Program-made: the position numbers and the translations under genes
The notes under the pieces: model-generated
Database searches by the model: none
What the model was told of the DNA's origin: nothing
What the model saw: the letters and a program-made list of their open reading frames with translations, nothing else
Shown: in pieces, positions 1 through 6,308 of the stretch
How the letters are laid out: every line of letters begins with the position of its first letter
Position numbering within the stretch: position 1 is the first letter of the stretch
Assembly: GCA_023390695.1 (NCBI GenBank)
Contig: JAEWCJ010000006.1
Coordinates: 1 to 6,308 of the forward strand
Source of the DNA: Pseudomonadota bacterium
GTDB lineage: Bacteria; Pseudomonadota; Alphaproteobacteria; Rhizobiales; Xanthobacteraceae
DNA length: 6,308 nucleotides
Direction of reading: 5' to 3'

Positions 1-1416
1 CAATATGGCTACGCGCCGGCCTTCGGTGCCGGCACCGCCGGCTTTGATTCCACCAACACGCGCGCCAAGCGGCGGGTGGAACAGAACCGGCAACGGCGGA
101 GGGCGGCCGACGCGCAAAGCGCGCCGCCGGTCGTGGCGCCGGTGCCCGATCTGACGGTTGCGCCGATGTTCCGTCCGGTTCCGACGACGGTCAGCAAGGC
201 GCGCGCCGTCAGCAGCCAGGCGGGATCGCCGGAAATCACCGGCGAGGTCGCGCGCCCGGTGCGCAGGAATTTCGCCGAAGAGGATCCCTTCGGCCCGGTC
301 GGCATTCGCGCGGGTTCGCTCATCCTGCGTCCGGCGATCGAGATATCTGCCGGACACGACAGCAATCCTCCGCGCTCGCCGAATGCGGTCGGCTCGGCCT
401 TCGAAACGGTCGCGTCGGAACTGCAGATCAGGTCCGCCTGGTCGCGGCATGAATTCGCCGCCGATCTGAAAGGCCGCTACACTTGGTACAATTCGCTGTC
501 CAGCTTCAACAGGCCCGACATCGATCTGAATGCCAGGACGCGGATCGATATCAGCAAACAGACCCGCGCGCTGTTCGAGGGCCGCTACAGGCTGCTCGCC
601 GATTCGCCGAGCGACCCCAACCTGCCGCAGGGTATTGCCAAGCCGCCGCTCTATTATCAGGCCGGCGCGACGGCGGGCCTGGCGCATCAGTTCAATCGGC
701 TGGAGATTTCCGCCAAGGGCCTGTTTGACCGGACAGCCTATAATGAAGCCGAACTGAACGACGGCACCATGCTGAGTCTGAAGGACCGCAATTACGATCA
801 GTATTCGGGACTGCTGCGTGCCGGTTATGAAGTTTACCCCGGGATCACGCCGTTCGTGGAAGGCGGCCTCGATCGCCGCGTCCACGATCTGCAAACCGAC
901 TTCTCCGGCGTCCAGCGCGACTCGGATGGAAAAATGATCCGTGTCGGCTCCACCTTCGAACTGACGCGGTTTCTCACCGGCGAAGCATCCATCGGATATG
1001 TGCAGCGCGATTACAAGGATCCGACGCTCGGCAAGCTGCACGGGCTGATCTACGACGCCTCTCTCATCTATTACGCCTCGCCGCTCACGACGCTGAGGCT
1101 CGATGCAAAATCGCAAGTGGATGAATCGGTGCTGCCGGGCGTGTCCGGCACGCTGGTTCGCGACGTCAGCCTGCAGCTCGATCACAGCTTCCGGCGCTGG
1201 CTGATCGGTTCGCTCAAATTCGGATTTGGACAGGACGATTACGAAGGATCGTCCCGCGTGGACGACCGCTATCTTGCCTCGGCTGCGCTGACCTACAAGA
1301 TCACGCGCCAGGTGCATCTGAAGGGCGAATTCCGGCGCGAATGGCTGAAATCCAACGTGGCCGGTGCGGACTACACCGCCAATATCGCCATGGTCGGCCT
1401 GCGGCTGCAGCGGTGA
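1..1416 (+). CDS. outer membrane beta-barrel protein (BBP2_2 / putative beta-barrel porin 2 type), 5' end outside the window
   Basis: The frame is open from the first base and no ATG occurs before a GTG at 76. Coherent sequence (GFDSTNTRAKRR) precedes that GTG, so the true start most likely lies upstream and 76 is an internal valine. 471 codons are visible, ending in TGA at 1414-1416. Window residues 1-94 are a Pro/Ala/Arg-rich, probably disordered periplasmic stretch. From DPFGPVGIRAGS (about residue 95) to the end, the protein shows alternating short amphipathic beta strands rich in Tyr, Arg and Asp, as expected of an outer-membrane barrel. The 'GIRAGSLILRPAIEISAGHDSN' opening resembles the family PF10082, which is frequent in Rhizobiales and often found near polysaccharide genes. 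The C-terminus ends in LRLQR rather than a terminal Phe. The transported substrate cannot be told from sequence. It converges on galU. Family assignment is fairly sure; function is not. Confidence 0.82.
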   Translation, partial: QYGYAPAFGAGTAGFDSTNTRAKRRVEQNRQRRRAADAQSAPPVVAPVPDLTVAPMFRPVPTTVSKARAVSSQAGSPEITGEVARPVRRNFAEEDPFGPVGIRAGSLILRPAIEISAGHDSNPPRSPNAVGSAFETVASELQIRSAWSRHEFAADLKGRYTWYNSLSSFNRPDIDLNARTRIDISKQTRALFEGRYRLLADSPSDPNLPQGIAKPPLYYQAGATAGLAHQFNRLEISAKGLFDRTAYNEAELNDGTMLSLKDRNYDQYSGLLRAGYEVYPGITPFVEGGLDRRVHDLQTDFSGVQRDSDGKMIRVGSTFELTRFLTGEASIGYVQRDYKDPTLGKLHGLIYDASLIYYASPLTTLRLDAKSQVDESVLPGVSGTLVRDVSLQLDHSFRRWLIGSLKFGFGQDDYEGSSRVDDRYLASAALTYKITRQVHLKGEFRREWLKSNVAGADYTANIAMVGLRLQR

Positions 1417-1417
1417 G

Positions 1418-1451
1418 GTTGTCATTCCTCCCTGAAGGAAGGAATGACAAC
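1418..1451. terminator. hairpin between two convergent genes, probable terminator
   Basis: There is a perfect 12-bp inverted repeat (GTTGTCATTCCT at 1418-1429 against AGGAATGACAAC at 1440-1451). It continues with one C/A mismatch, two more pairs and a TGAA loop. It begins 2 nt after the porin stop and ends 7 nt before the galU stop codon, the position expected of a shared terminator. On the plus strand the stem is followed by a moderately T-rich run (tctctgcttattt). On the minus strand no T tract follows, so termination of galU there would be less canonical. Confidence 0.72.
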
Positions 1452-1458
1452 TCTCTGC

Positions 1459-2346
1459 TTATTTCCTGCCCAGCAACTGCTGCAACTCGGCGCGGAACTC
1501 GTCCGCGATGTCGGGGCGCTCGAGCGCATAAGCGACGTTGGCGGTGAGGAAGCCGATCTTCGAGCCGCAGTCGTGCGAACGGCCTGCGAATTTCAGTGCG
1601 TGGAAAGGCTGCGTCTTTGCCAGCGTGATCATGGCGTCGGTGAGCTGTATCTCTCCGCCGGCACCGGTTTGCTGGTTCTCCAGGACGTCGAAAATCTCCG
1701 GCTGTAAAATGTAACGGCCGGTGATGCTGAGATTGGAGGGGGCCTCTTCGCGCTTCGGCTTTTCCACCATCTGCGTGATCGGCATCGAAGTGCTGTCCGC
1801 GCTGTTCTTGTCGACACCGACAATGCCGTACATGTGGACGCGATCCATCGGCACTTCCTCGACCGCGATGATGTTGGCCTTGGATTTCAGCGCGTTGTAG
1901 GCATCCATCATCTGCGCCAGGCAACCGCGTTTGCTCTGCACCAGCACATCCGGCAGCACGACGGCGAAGGGCTCGTCGCCGACGATGTCGCGCGCGCACC
2001 ACACCGCGTGCCCAAGGCCGAGCGGCGATTGCTGGCGGGTGAAGCTGGTCTGTCCCGCGCCGGGCAGGCTGTCGTCGAGCAGCTTGAGTTCCTTGTCCTT
2101 GCCGCGCTCTTTGAGCGTGATTTCCAGTTCGAATTGCCGGTCGAAATGGTCCTCGATCACCGCCTTGTTGCGGCCGGTCACGAAGATCAGATGCTCGATT
2201 CCGGCCTCGCGCGCTTCGTCCACCACGTGCTGGATCAGCGGCCGGTCCACGACTGTCAGCATCTCCTTGGGCATCGCTTTGGTCGCTGGGAGAAAACGGG
2301 TGCCGAGGCCGGCGACAGGGAAAATGGCTTTGCGGATCGGTTTCAT
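1459..2346 (-). CDS. galU: UTP--glucose-1-phosphate uridylyltransferase GalU
   Basis: This cytoplasmic enzyme converts UTP and glucose-1-phosphate to UDP-glucose and pyrophosphate, the glucosyl donor for exopolysaccharide, LPS and glucans. The 295-residue product has the normal length for bacterial GalU. Visible motifs, in order: the nucleotide-binding loop GLGTRFLPATKAMPKEML (13-30), with the conserved Lys in PKE; GLGHAV (110-115); the metal/sugar-site LPDV (131-134); VEKP (194-197); GAGGEIQLTDAM (228-239); DCGSK (259-263). The start at MKPIRKAIFPVAG is chosen because it fits the family N-terminus. The frame stays open far upstream, and an ATG at 2388 would add 14 Ser/Pro-rich residues without family resemblance. 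Neither start has a clear Shine-Dalgarno sequence. The gene is divergent from mltB and convergent with the porin gene, so it is probably transcribed alone. Confidence 0.96.
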   Translation of the reverse strand: MKPIRKAIFPVAGLGTRFLPATKAMPKEMLTVVDRPLIQHVVDEAREAGIEHLIFVTGRNKAVIEDHFDRQFELEITLKERGKDKELKLLDDSLPGAGQTSFTRQQSPLGLGHAVWCARDIVGDEPFAVVLPDVLVQSKRGCLAQMMDAYNALKSKANIIAVEEVPMDRVHMYGIVGVDKNSADSTSMPITQMVEKPKREEAPSNLSITGRYILQPEIFDVLENQQTGAGGEIQLTDAMITLAKTQPFHALKFAGRSHDCGSKIGFLTANVAYALERPDIADEFRAELQQLLGRK

Positions 2347-2535
2347 GAAGGAAGACGCTGATGGGTGGAGGGAAGGGAGTGGTGCCATATTATGGTCATT
2401 CGGATTAACATTATGCCGTCTTCCTTGCGTCCACGGGATTGTGGGCGTCGTTAACAATCCTGCAATCATATCCGTTCCCCATAGGGCGGGATCATGGCCA
2501 AGAGCGTGTCTTGAAGTGACGGGGTGGATGAGGGG
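2347..2535. promoter_or_regulatory. divergent intergenic region between galU and mltB, presumed promoters
   Basis: This 189-bp gap separates two divergently read genes and should hold both promoters. It has AT-rich islands at about 2386-2416 and 2450-2475, unlike the GC-rich coding sequence around it. The hexamer ATTATG occurs at 2389-2394 and 2410-2415, 21 bp apart. Read on the minus strand it is CATAAT, which resembles a -10 box for galU, but I find no convincing -35 box at 16-18 bp. On the plus strand TTAACA at 2450-2455 resembles a -35 box without a matching -10. No operator or riboswitch fold was recognised. The promoter calls are inferred from position. Confidence 0.4.
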
Positions 2536-3897
2536 ATGAGTAGATTGCGCCGCTGGGGGGCATACGTCGTGCCGGTTACCGCCGGTTTGATCGTGGGGTC
2601 GCTGCAGGCCGGCTGCGCACAGGTTGCCGCTGATGCCAGCCCTGTTGCGAGCATACCGGTCACGCGTGCGGCTTTTGCGCCGGACAATTCCGGTTGGAGC
2701 GGACAATCGGGCGCGTCCGGCCATCCGCAGATGACGGCGGAAGCAATCCAGGCTGCCGCGGCGAATTTCAATCGCTGCGTCGAGGGTCTGTATCCCGCCG
2801 CCGCCCGGCGGGGCGTGTCACGAGCGACCTTTGACGCGCATACGCGCGGCCTGACGCCCGAACTCAAGATCATGGATCTAATGGATGCGCAGCCGGAATT
2901 CACCCGCGCGGTCTGGGACTATGTCGATTTGCTGGTGAGCGAAGACCGCATCCGGCGCGGTCAGGAAATCCTCGCCGAACATCGCGCCACCTTTGACGCG
3001 GCCGAGCGCCATTATGGCGTCGACCGCTACGTCCTTGCCGCGATCTGGGGCATCGAATCCAAATATTCCACGATGGCCGGAGAACGCCCGGTGGTGCGCT
3101 CGACCGCGACGCTGGCCTGCGTGGGAAGACGTCAGGACTATTTCCGGAATGAGTTTATTGCCGCGCTGGAACTGCTGGAGCGTCGCGACGTAAGACCGGA
3201 ACAACTGAAGGGTTCTTGGGCCGGTGCGTTCGGGCCGACGCAATTCATGCCCACCGTCTACAAGAACCACGCCGTTGACGCCGATGGCGACGGCCGCCGC
3301 GACATGATCAATTCGGTTCCCGACATGCTGGCCTCGACCGCGAATTTCTTCCGGCGCAACGGCTGGGAGACGGGCCAGACCTGGGGCTACGAGGTCATGG
3401 TGCCGAAGAATTTCAATTACCTGCTCGCTGATCGGTCGAAGCAGATGACGATCGCGGAATGGGAACGGCTCGGCATCCGCCGCGCCGGCGGCAGGACGTT
3501 TCCGCGTCAGGGCGATCGCGCCTATCTGTTCGTGCCGGCTGGCTCCGAGGGGCCGGGCTTCCTCATGCTGCACAATTTCCGCGTCATCATGCGCTACAAT
3601 CCTGCCGAGGCTTATGCGCTGGCGATCGGCCATCTGTCCGACCGCCTCCGCGGCGGCGAGCCGTTCGTACAGGTTTGGCCGCGCCACGAACGGGTGTTGT
3701 CGCTGAGCGAACGCGCCGAGATGCAGCAGCTTCTCGTCCGGCGTGGATTTGATGCAGGCGAGCCGGACGGCCGTTTTGGCGCCAAGACCCGGGCCGCCCT
3801 CCGCGATTATCAAGCCGCCTCGGGCATGGTTCCGGACGGCTTTGCGACAATGGCGGTATTGACGCGGCTGCGGGGGCAATCGGCTACCGCGCGGTAG
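2536..3897 (+). CDS. lytic murein transglycosylase, MltB family (SLT_2 domain plus peptidoglycan-binding domain)
   Basis: This periplasmic enzyme cleaves the MurNAc-GlcNAc bond of peptidoglycan, forming 1,6-anhydro-MurNAc ends (GH103/MltB-type family). The 453-residue product starts with an Arg-rich n-region and hydrophobic segment (about 1-25). Cys27 follows LQAG, a poor lipobox because Gln sits at -3; cleavage by signal peptidase I near ADA34 is an alternative. The SLT_2 catalytic domain spans about 75-370. It contains AAIWGIESKYS with Glu174 as the likely catalytic acid, GSWAGAFGPTQFMP (226-239), and DADGDGRRD (248-256), which resembles the calcium-binding EF-hand loop of E. coli Slt35. 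Residues about 390-450 are a PG_binding_1 domain (MQQLLVRRGF, DGRFGAKTRAAL). A GTG at 2524 would add four residues (MDEG); ATG 2536 gives the cleaner signal peptide, but a GAGGGG stretch touches it too closely for ideal spacing. The gene may be co-transcribed with the SGNH gene 79 bp downstream. Confidence 0.93.
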   Translation: MSRLRRWGAYVVPVTAGLIVGSLQAGCAQVAADASPVASIPVTRAAFAPDNSGWSGQSGASGHPQMTAEAIQAAAANFNRCVEGLYPAAARRGVSRATFDAHTRGLTPELKIMDLMDAQPEFTRAVWDYVDLLVSEDRIRRGQEILAEHRATFDAAERHYGVDRYVLAAIWGIESKYSTMAGERPVVRSTATLACVGRRQDYFRNEFIAALELLERRDVRPEQLKGSWAGAFGPTQFMPTVYKNHAVDADGDGRRDMINSVPDMLASTANFFRRNGWETGQTWGYEVMVPKNFNYLLADRSKQMTIAEWERLGIRRAGGRTFPRQGDRAYLFVPAGSEGPGFLMLHNFRVIMRYNPAEAYALAIGHLSDRLRGGEPFVQVWPRHERVLSLSERAEMQQLLVRRGFDAGEPDGRFGAKTRAALRDYQAASGMVPDGFATMAVLTRLRGQSATAR

Positions 3898-3947
3898 GCT
3901 GCTCGCCGGCATTTCCGCCATTTTTGAACCGTACTTGACCGTGGAGC

Positions 3948-3971
3948 GTTGAAAGGCGCATGTCTTTCAAC
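3948..3971 (+). promoter_or_regulatory. perfect hairpin just upstream of the SGNH hydrolase gene
   Basis: GTTGAAAG (3948-3955) and CTTTCAAC (3964-3971) form a perfect 8-bp stem. It can be extended inward by a G-U and a C-G pair to leave a GCAT loop. It lies 50 nt after the mltB stop and ends 5 nt before the ATG at 3977, where the ribosome would bind. No T run follows, so it is not a standard intrinsic terminator. It may be a weak terminator or attenuator for mltB, a translational control element, or an operator-like dyad. TTGACC at 3935-3940 resembles a -35 box, but no good -10 follows. Function is not established. Confidence 0.35.
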
Positions 3972-3976
3972 CACTC

Positions 3977-5500
3977 ATGATTTGGTCAGGGTCGGTCTGG
4001 ATGCGGGTGAAGAGCCCATATGGGCGGCGAACCAGAATGGCGGCCAGGGCAGCAATGCTCGCGGGCGTCGTCGCCGCCATGCTGGTGGTGCCGGCTTCGG
4101 CGCAGTTCTTTTTTGACGATCGCTACCCGTTCCAGCAACGCCGGTTTCTCGATTTCACGCCGGACGAAAAGCCGCCCGCCGATTATTCGCGCGCCCCGGC
4201 GCCGAAGAAGACCGAAACCCAGCCCACCACAAAGATTCTCGTCTTCGGCGATTCTCTGGCCGACTGGCTGGCCTATGGCCTGGAAGATGTGCTGTCGGAA
4301 ACGCCGGAAATCGGCATTGTCCGCAAGCATCGCGCCTTTTCCGGACTGATCCGCTACGAGAGCCGCAGCGACCTCGATTGGGTGCAGGTCGCGCGCGAGG
4401 CCATCGCAGCCGAGAAGCCGCAGGCGATCGTCGTGCTGCTCGGCGTGCAGGACCGCCAGGCAATTCGTGAAAAGGTGGCGGCACCCGCCAAGCCCGGTGC
4501 GCCGGCGCAGAACGGCAACACCCCCGGTCAGCACGACCAGGAGCCGCAGGACGCCGAGCAGCCGGCCATCGCGGCGCCAGAACCGCCGCGCGGCCGTGCC
4601 GGCGGGGCTCATGAATATCGGTCAGAGCGCTGGGAGCAGCTCTACAGCCAGAAGATCGACGACATGATCGCCGCATTGAAGAGCGCCAATGTGCCGGTCA
4701 TGTGGGTTGGCCTGCCGTCGATTCGCGGAGCGCGTTCGACCAGCGATGCGCAATATCTGAACGAACTGTACCGCTCGGCGGCGGAACGCGCCGGCATCAT
4801 CTATGTCGATGTGTGGGATGGCTTTGTCGACGAGCAGGGGCGCTTCAGCACGCGCGGCCCGGACTTCGAAGGACAGATCCGCTCGCTGCGCACGCCGGAC
4901 GGCATGCATTTCACGAGATTCGGCGCCCGCAAGATCGCCCATTATGTGGAGCGCGACCTGCGCCGGGTGTTGACGGCGCCGATGCCGGTGGCGCTGACGA
5001 CACCGGCGGAGCAGCCGCAGGTACAAAAATCCGCTCCGGGAGCGCCCGCGGCACCTGCCGCCCGCCCGCTCGCTGGGCCGGTGCTGTTTCTGGCCTCGCC
5101 GCCGCATGAAGAGGAATTGCTGGGAAGCCCGAGCGCGCGCCCGAAGGTCGATGACGTGGCTGCACGCGTTCTGGTGAAGGGGGAGGCCTCCGACGCTGCC
5201 GCGGGACGTGCCGACGATTTCTCCTGGCCGCCGCGCGCACCGAACATTGCCATGACCGAGCCGCTGCCGCCGAGCGGCGCCCCCATCTATGCGTCGCGTC
5301 CCTTGCCGAAGCCGGCCGAGCCGAAGGCGACCGCGCAGGCTCCTGCCGGCGGCACCCGTGTTGCCGGGCAGCCGGTGCTGCAGGGGAATATCCAGCCGCA
5401 ACGTCCGCAATCCGCGCCGACGCCATTCTGGCGGCGCGCACCGCTCGGCTGGGATGACCGGCCGCGCGGTGGCTTTTTCGGATTGTTCGGCCGCTGGTAG
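3977..5500 (+). CDS. exported SGNH/GDSL hydrolase, DUF459-type
   Basis: This is a predicted periplasmic SGNH-fold esterase or acyltransferase-like protein; the substrate is unknown. Numbering from ATG 3977 (507 residues): the hydrophobic core [12 protein letters not shown] ends in PASA42|Q, a clear signal peptidase I site. Block I is [10 protein letters not shown] with Ser93 as nucleophile. Block II-like is FSGLIRYE around Gly123. Block III is LLGVQDRQ (155-161), with Gln158 where the usual Asn stands. Block V is DGMH (308-311), with Asp308 and His311 completing the triad. A Pro/Gln/Ala-rich insert (about 169-212) splits the fold, and residues about 337-490 are a low-complexity Pro/Ala tail ending in GFFGLFGRW. 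The start is uncertain: ATG 4001 (weak CAGGG 9 nt upstream) and ATG 4037 both keep the signal peptide, and a hairpin covers the leader of 3977. The family call (PF04311) is from recognition. Confidence 0.84.
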   Translation: MIWSGSVWMRVKSPYGRRTRMAARAAMLAGVVAAMLVVPASAQFFFDDRYPFQQRRFLDFTPDEKPPADYSRAPAPKKTETQPTTKILVFGDSLADWLAYGLEDVLSETPEIGIVRKHRAFSGLIRYESRSDLDWVQVAREAIAAEKPQAIVVLLGVQDRQAIREKVAAPAKPGAPAQNGNTPGQHDQEPQDAEQPAIAAPEPPRGRAGGAHEYRSERWEQLYSQKIDDMIAALKSANVPVMWVGLPSIRGARSTSDAQYLNELYRSAAERAGIIYVDVWDGFVDEQGRFSTRGPDFEGQIRSLRTPDGMHFTRFGARKIAHYVERDLRRVLTAPMPVALTTPAEQPQVQKSAPGAPAAPAARPLAGPVLFLASPPHEEELLGSPSARPKVDDVAARVLVKGEASDAAAGRADDFSWPPRAPNIAMTEPLPPSGAPIYASRPLPKPAEPKATAQAPAGGTRVAGQPVLQGNIQPQRPQSAPTPFWRRAPLGWDDRPRGGFFGLFGRW

Positions 5501-6308
5501 TCAGCGCGGCAGCGTGCTCGATCCCATCAGGAACGTATCGATCGACTGCGCGCACTGGCGGCCTTCGCGGATCGCCCAGACCACCAGCGATTGTCCGCGC
5601 CGCATATCGCCGGCCGTGAAGACCTTCGCGACCGAGGTCTTGTAGTCGGCGGTCGAGGCGCGTGCATTGCCCCGCGGATCGAGCGCGACGTTGAGCGACT
5701 TCAGCAGGCCCTCCTGGACGGGGTGTACGAAGCCCATGGCCAGCAGAACCAGATCTGCTTCGACTTCGAATTCCGTACCGGGGATCGGCTTGAACGCCGC
5801 GTCGATCGTCACGCAATGGAGCTTCTTCACCTTGCCGTTCTCGCCGGTGAATTTGTCCGTCATGACCGAGAACTGACGGCTCGCGCCCTCTTCGTGACTG
5901 GACGAGGTGCGCAGCTTCAGCGGCCAGTTCGGCCAGGTGAGCCCCTTGTTCTCCTTCAGCGGCGGCTCCGGCATGATCTCGAAATTGACCACGGACACCG
6001 CGCCCTGGCGGATCGAGGTGCCGACGCAGTCCGATCCGGTATCGCCACCGCCGATCACGACCACTTTCTTCCCGGTTGCGAGAATGGGCGCGACGTCGCC
6101 CAGCGGCTCGCCGCTGACGCGGCGGTTCTGCTGCGGCAGGAAGTCCATCGCGAAATGGATGCCGTCGAGCTCACGTCCGGGGATCGGCAGATCGCGCGGC
6201 GCTTCCGCGCCGCCGGTGAGCGCCACGGCGTCGAACTCTTTCAGCAGCTATTCCGCCGGCAGATTGCCGCCGACATGCGCACCGTAATGGAAGGTAACAC
6301 CTTCACCC
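5501..6308 (-). pseudogene. gltD: glutamate synthase (NADPH) small subunit GltD, C-terminal part, interrupted by an in-frame amber codon; 5' end outside the window
   Basis: GltD carries electrons from NADPH through FAD and Fe-S clusters to the large subunit GltB, which makes glutamate from glutamine and 2-oxoglutarate. Visible here is the C-terminal half: [16 protein letters not shown]; the NADPH-binding [37 protein letters not shown]; and the FAD-binding end [20 protein letters not shown]. The frame ends in TGA at 5501-5503 and abuts the SGNH stop. A TAG codon at 6250-6248 interrupts it. The residues before it (GVTFHYGAHVGGNLPAE, up to the window edge) and after it ([13 protein letters not shown]) read as one continuous GltD sequence. 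The longest uninterrupted downstream piece starts at a GTG at 6226 (241 residues), an internal valine codon. Such a piece lacks the N-terminal Fe-S domain and much of the FAD domain and should not work alone. The gene identity is sure. Whether it is truly broken or reflects a sequence error is open. Confidence 0.9.
6248..6250 (-). other. in-frame TAG (amber) stop codon inside gltD
   Basis: On the plus strand the triplet is CTA, in the same phase as the gltD stop at 5501-5503. It lies between NLPAE and LLKEFDAV. A single-base change from AAG or GAG (Lys/Glu, chemically expected at this linker position) would produce it. No frameshift is needed on either side. Confidence 0.85.

Noticed and set aside
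1834..2361. Plus-strand open frame (175 codons) opposite galU
   Set aside because: It lies entirely over the galU coding strand, whose motifs are unmistakable; its translation has no domain and no plausible start context.
2347..2724. N-terminal extension of galU to an upstream start at 2724
   Set aside because: The added 126 residues do not resemble GalU, overlap the divergent mltB signal-peptide coding region and contain no domain. The family start is at 2346.
2878..3921. Long minus-strand open frame (347 codons) opposite the lytic transglycosylase gene
   Set aside because: It is antisense to a well-supported GH103-type enzyme. The translation is Arg/Ala/His-rich with no recognisable domain, typical of the mirror frame of high-GC coding DNA.
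3898..3947. Possible intrinsic terminator right after mltB, near the TTTTT at 3921-3925
   Set aside because: The T run is not preceded by a stable stem; only 3-4 bp GC pairings are possible upstream of it.
4015..4024. Perfect 10-bp palindrome CCCATATGGG within the 5' part of the SGNH gene
   Set aside because: It is short, isolated and inside or next to the signal peptide codons. No second copy or promoter context supports an operator.
4911..5816. Minus-strand open frame spanning the SGNH tail and the gltD end
   Set aside because: It overlaps two supported genes in a wrong frame and reads as Arg/Ala/Pro low complexity. It is a by-product of GC-rich codons.

Overview
The window looks like the chromosome of a high-GC alphaproteobacterium. 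The best guess is the Rhizobiales, in the Bradyrhizobium/Rhodopseudomonas/Afipia neighbourhood. The basis is the high GC, a beta-barrel porin of the BBP2_2 type, a periplasmic SGNH hydrolase of the DUF459 type and the style of the GalU, MltB and GltD proteins. This placement rests on recognition, not on a database search.

Layout: (1) 1-1416, plus strand, the 3' part of an outer-membrane beta-barrel protein whose reading frame is open to the left edge. (2) A strong dyad at 1418-1451 separates it from the convergent galU (minus strand, 1459-2346), which makes UDP-glucose. (3) A 189-bp divergent region (2347-2535) lies between galU and a plus-strand MltB-type lytic transglycosylase with a C-terminal peptidoglycan-binding domain (2536-3897). 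(4) After 79 bp containing a perfect 8-bp hairpin comes an exported DUF459-type SGNH hydrolase with a long Pro/Ala-rich tail (3977-5500). (5) Its stop codon directly abuts the stop codon of the convergent gltD (glutamate synthase small subunit, minus strand), which runs off the right edge.

Four of the five genes concern the cell envelope: a porin-like barrel, a nucleotide-sugar supplier, a murein-cleaving enzyme and a secreted esterase-like protein. They are on different strands and are probably not one operon. The mltB and SGNH genes are the only plausible co-transcribed pair. gltD belongs to nitrogen assimilation.

The most striking observation is an in-frame amber codon (6248-6250, minus strand) inside gltD, with clear GltD-like sequence on both sides. 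It means a recent inactivating mutation, a sequencing error or stop-codon readthrough. I found no CRISPR array, tRNA, rRNA, insertion sequence or undescribed multi-gene system; most of the window is ordinary core and envelope gene content.
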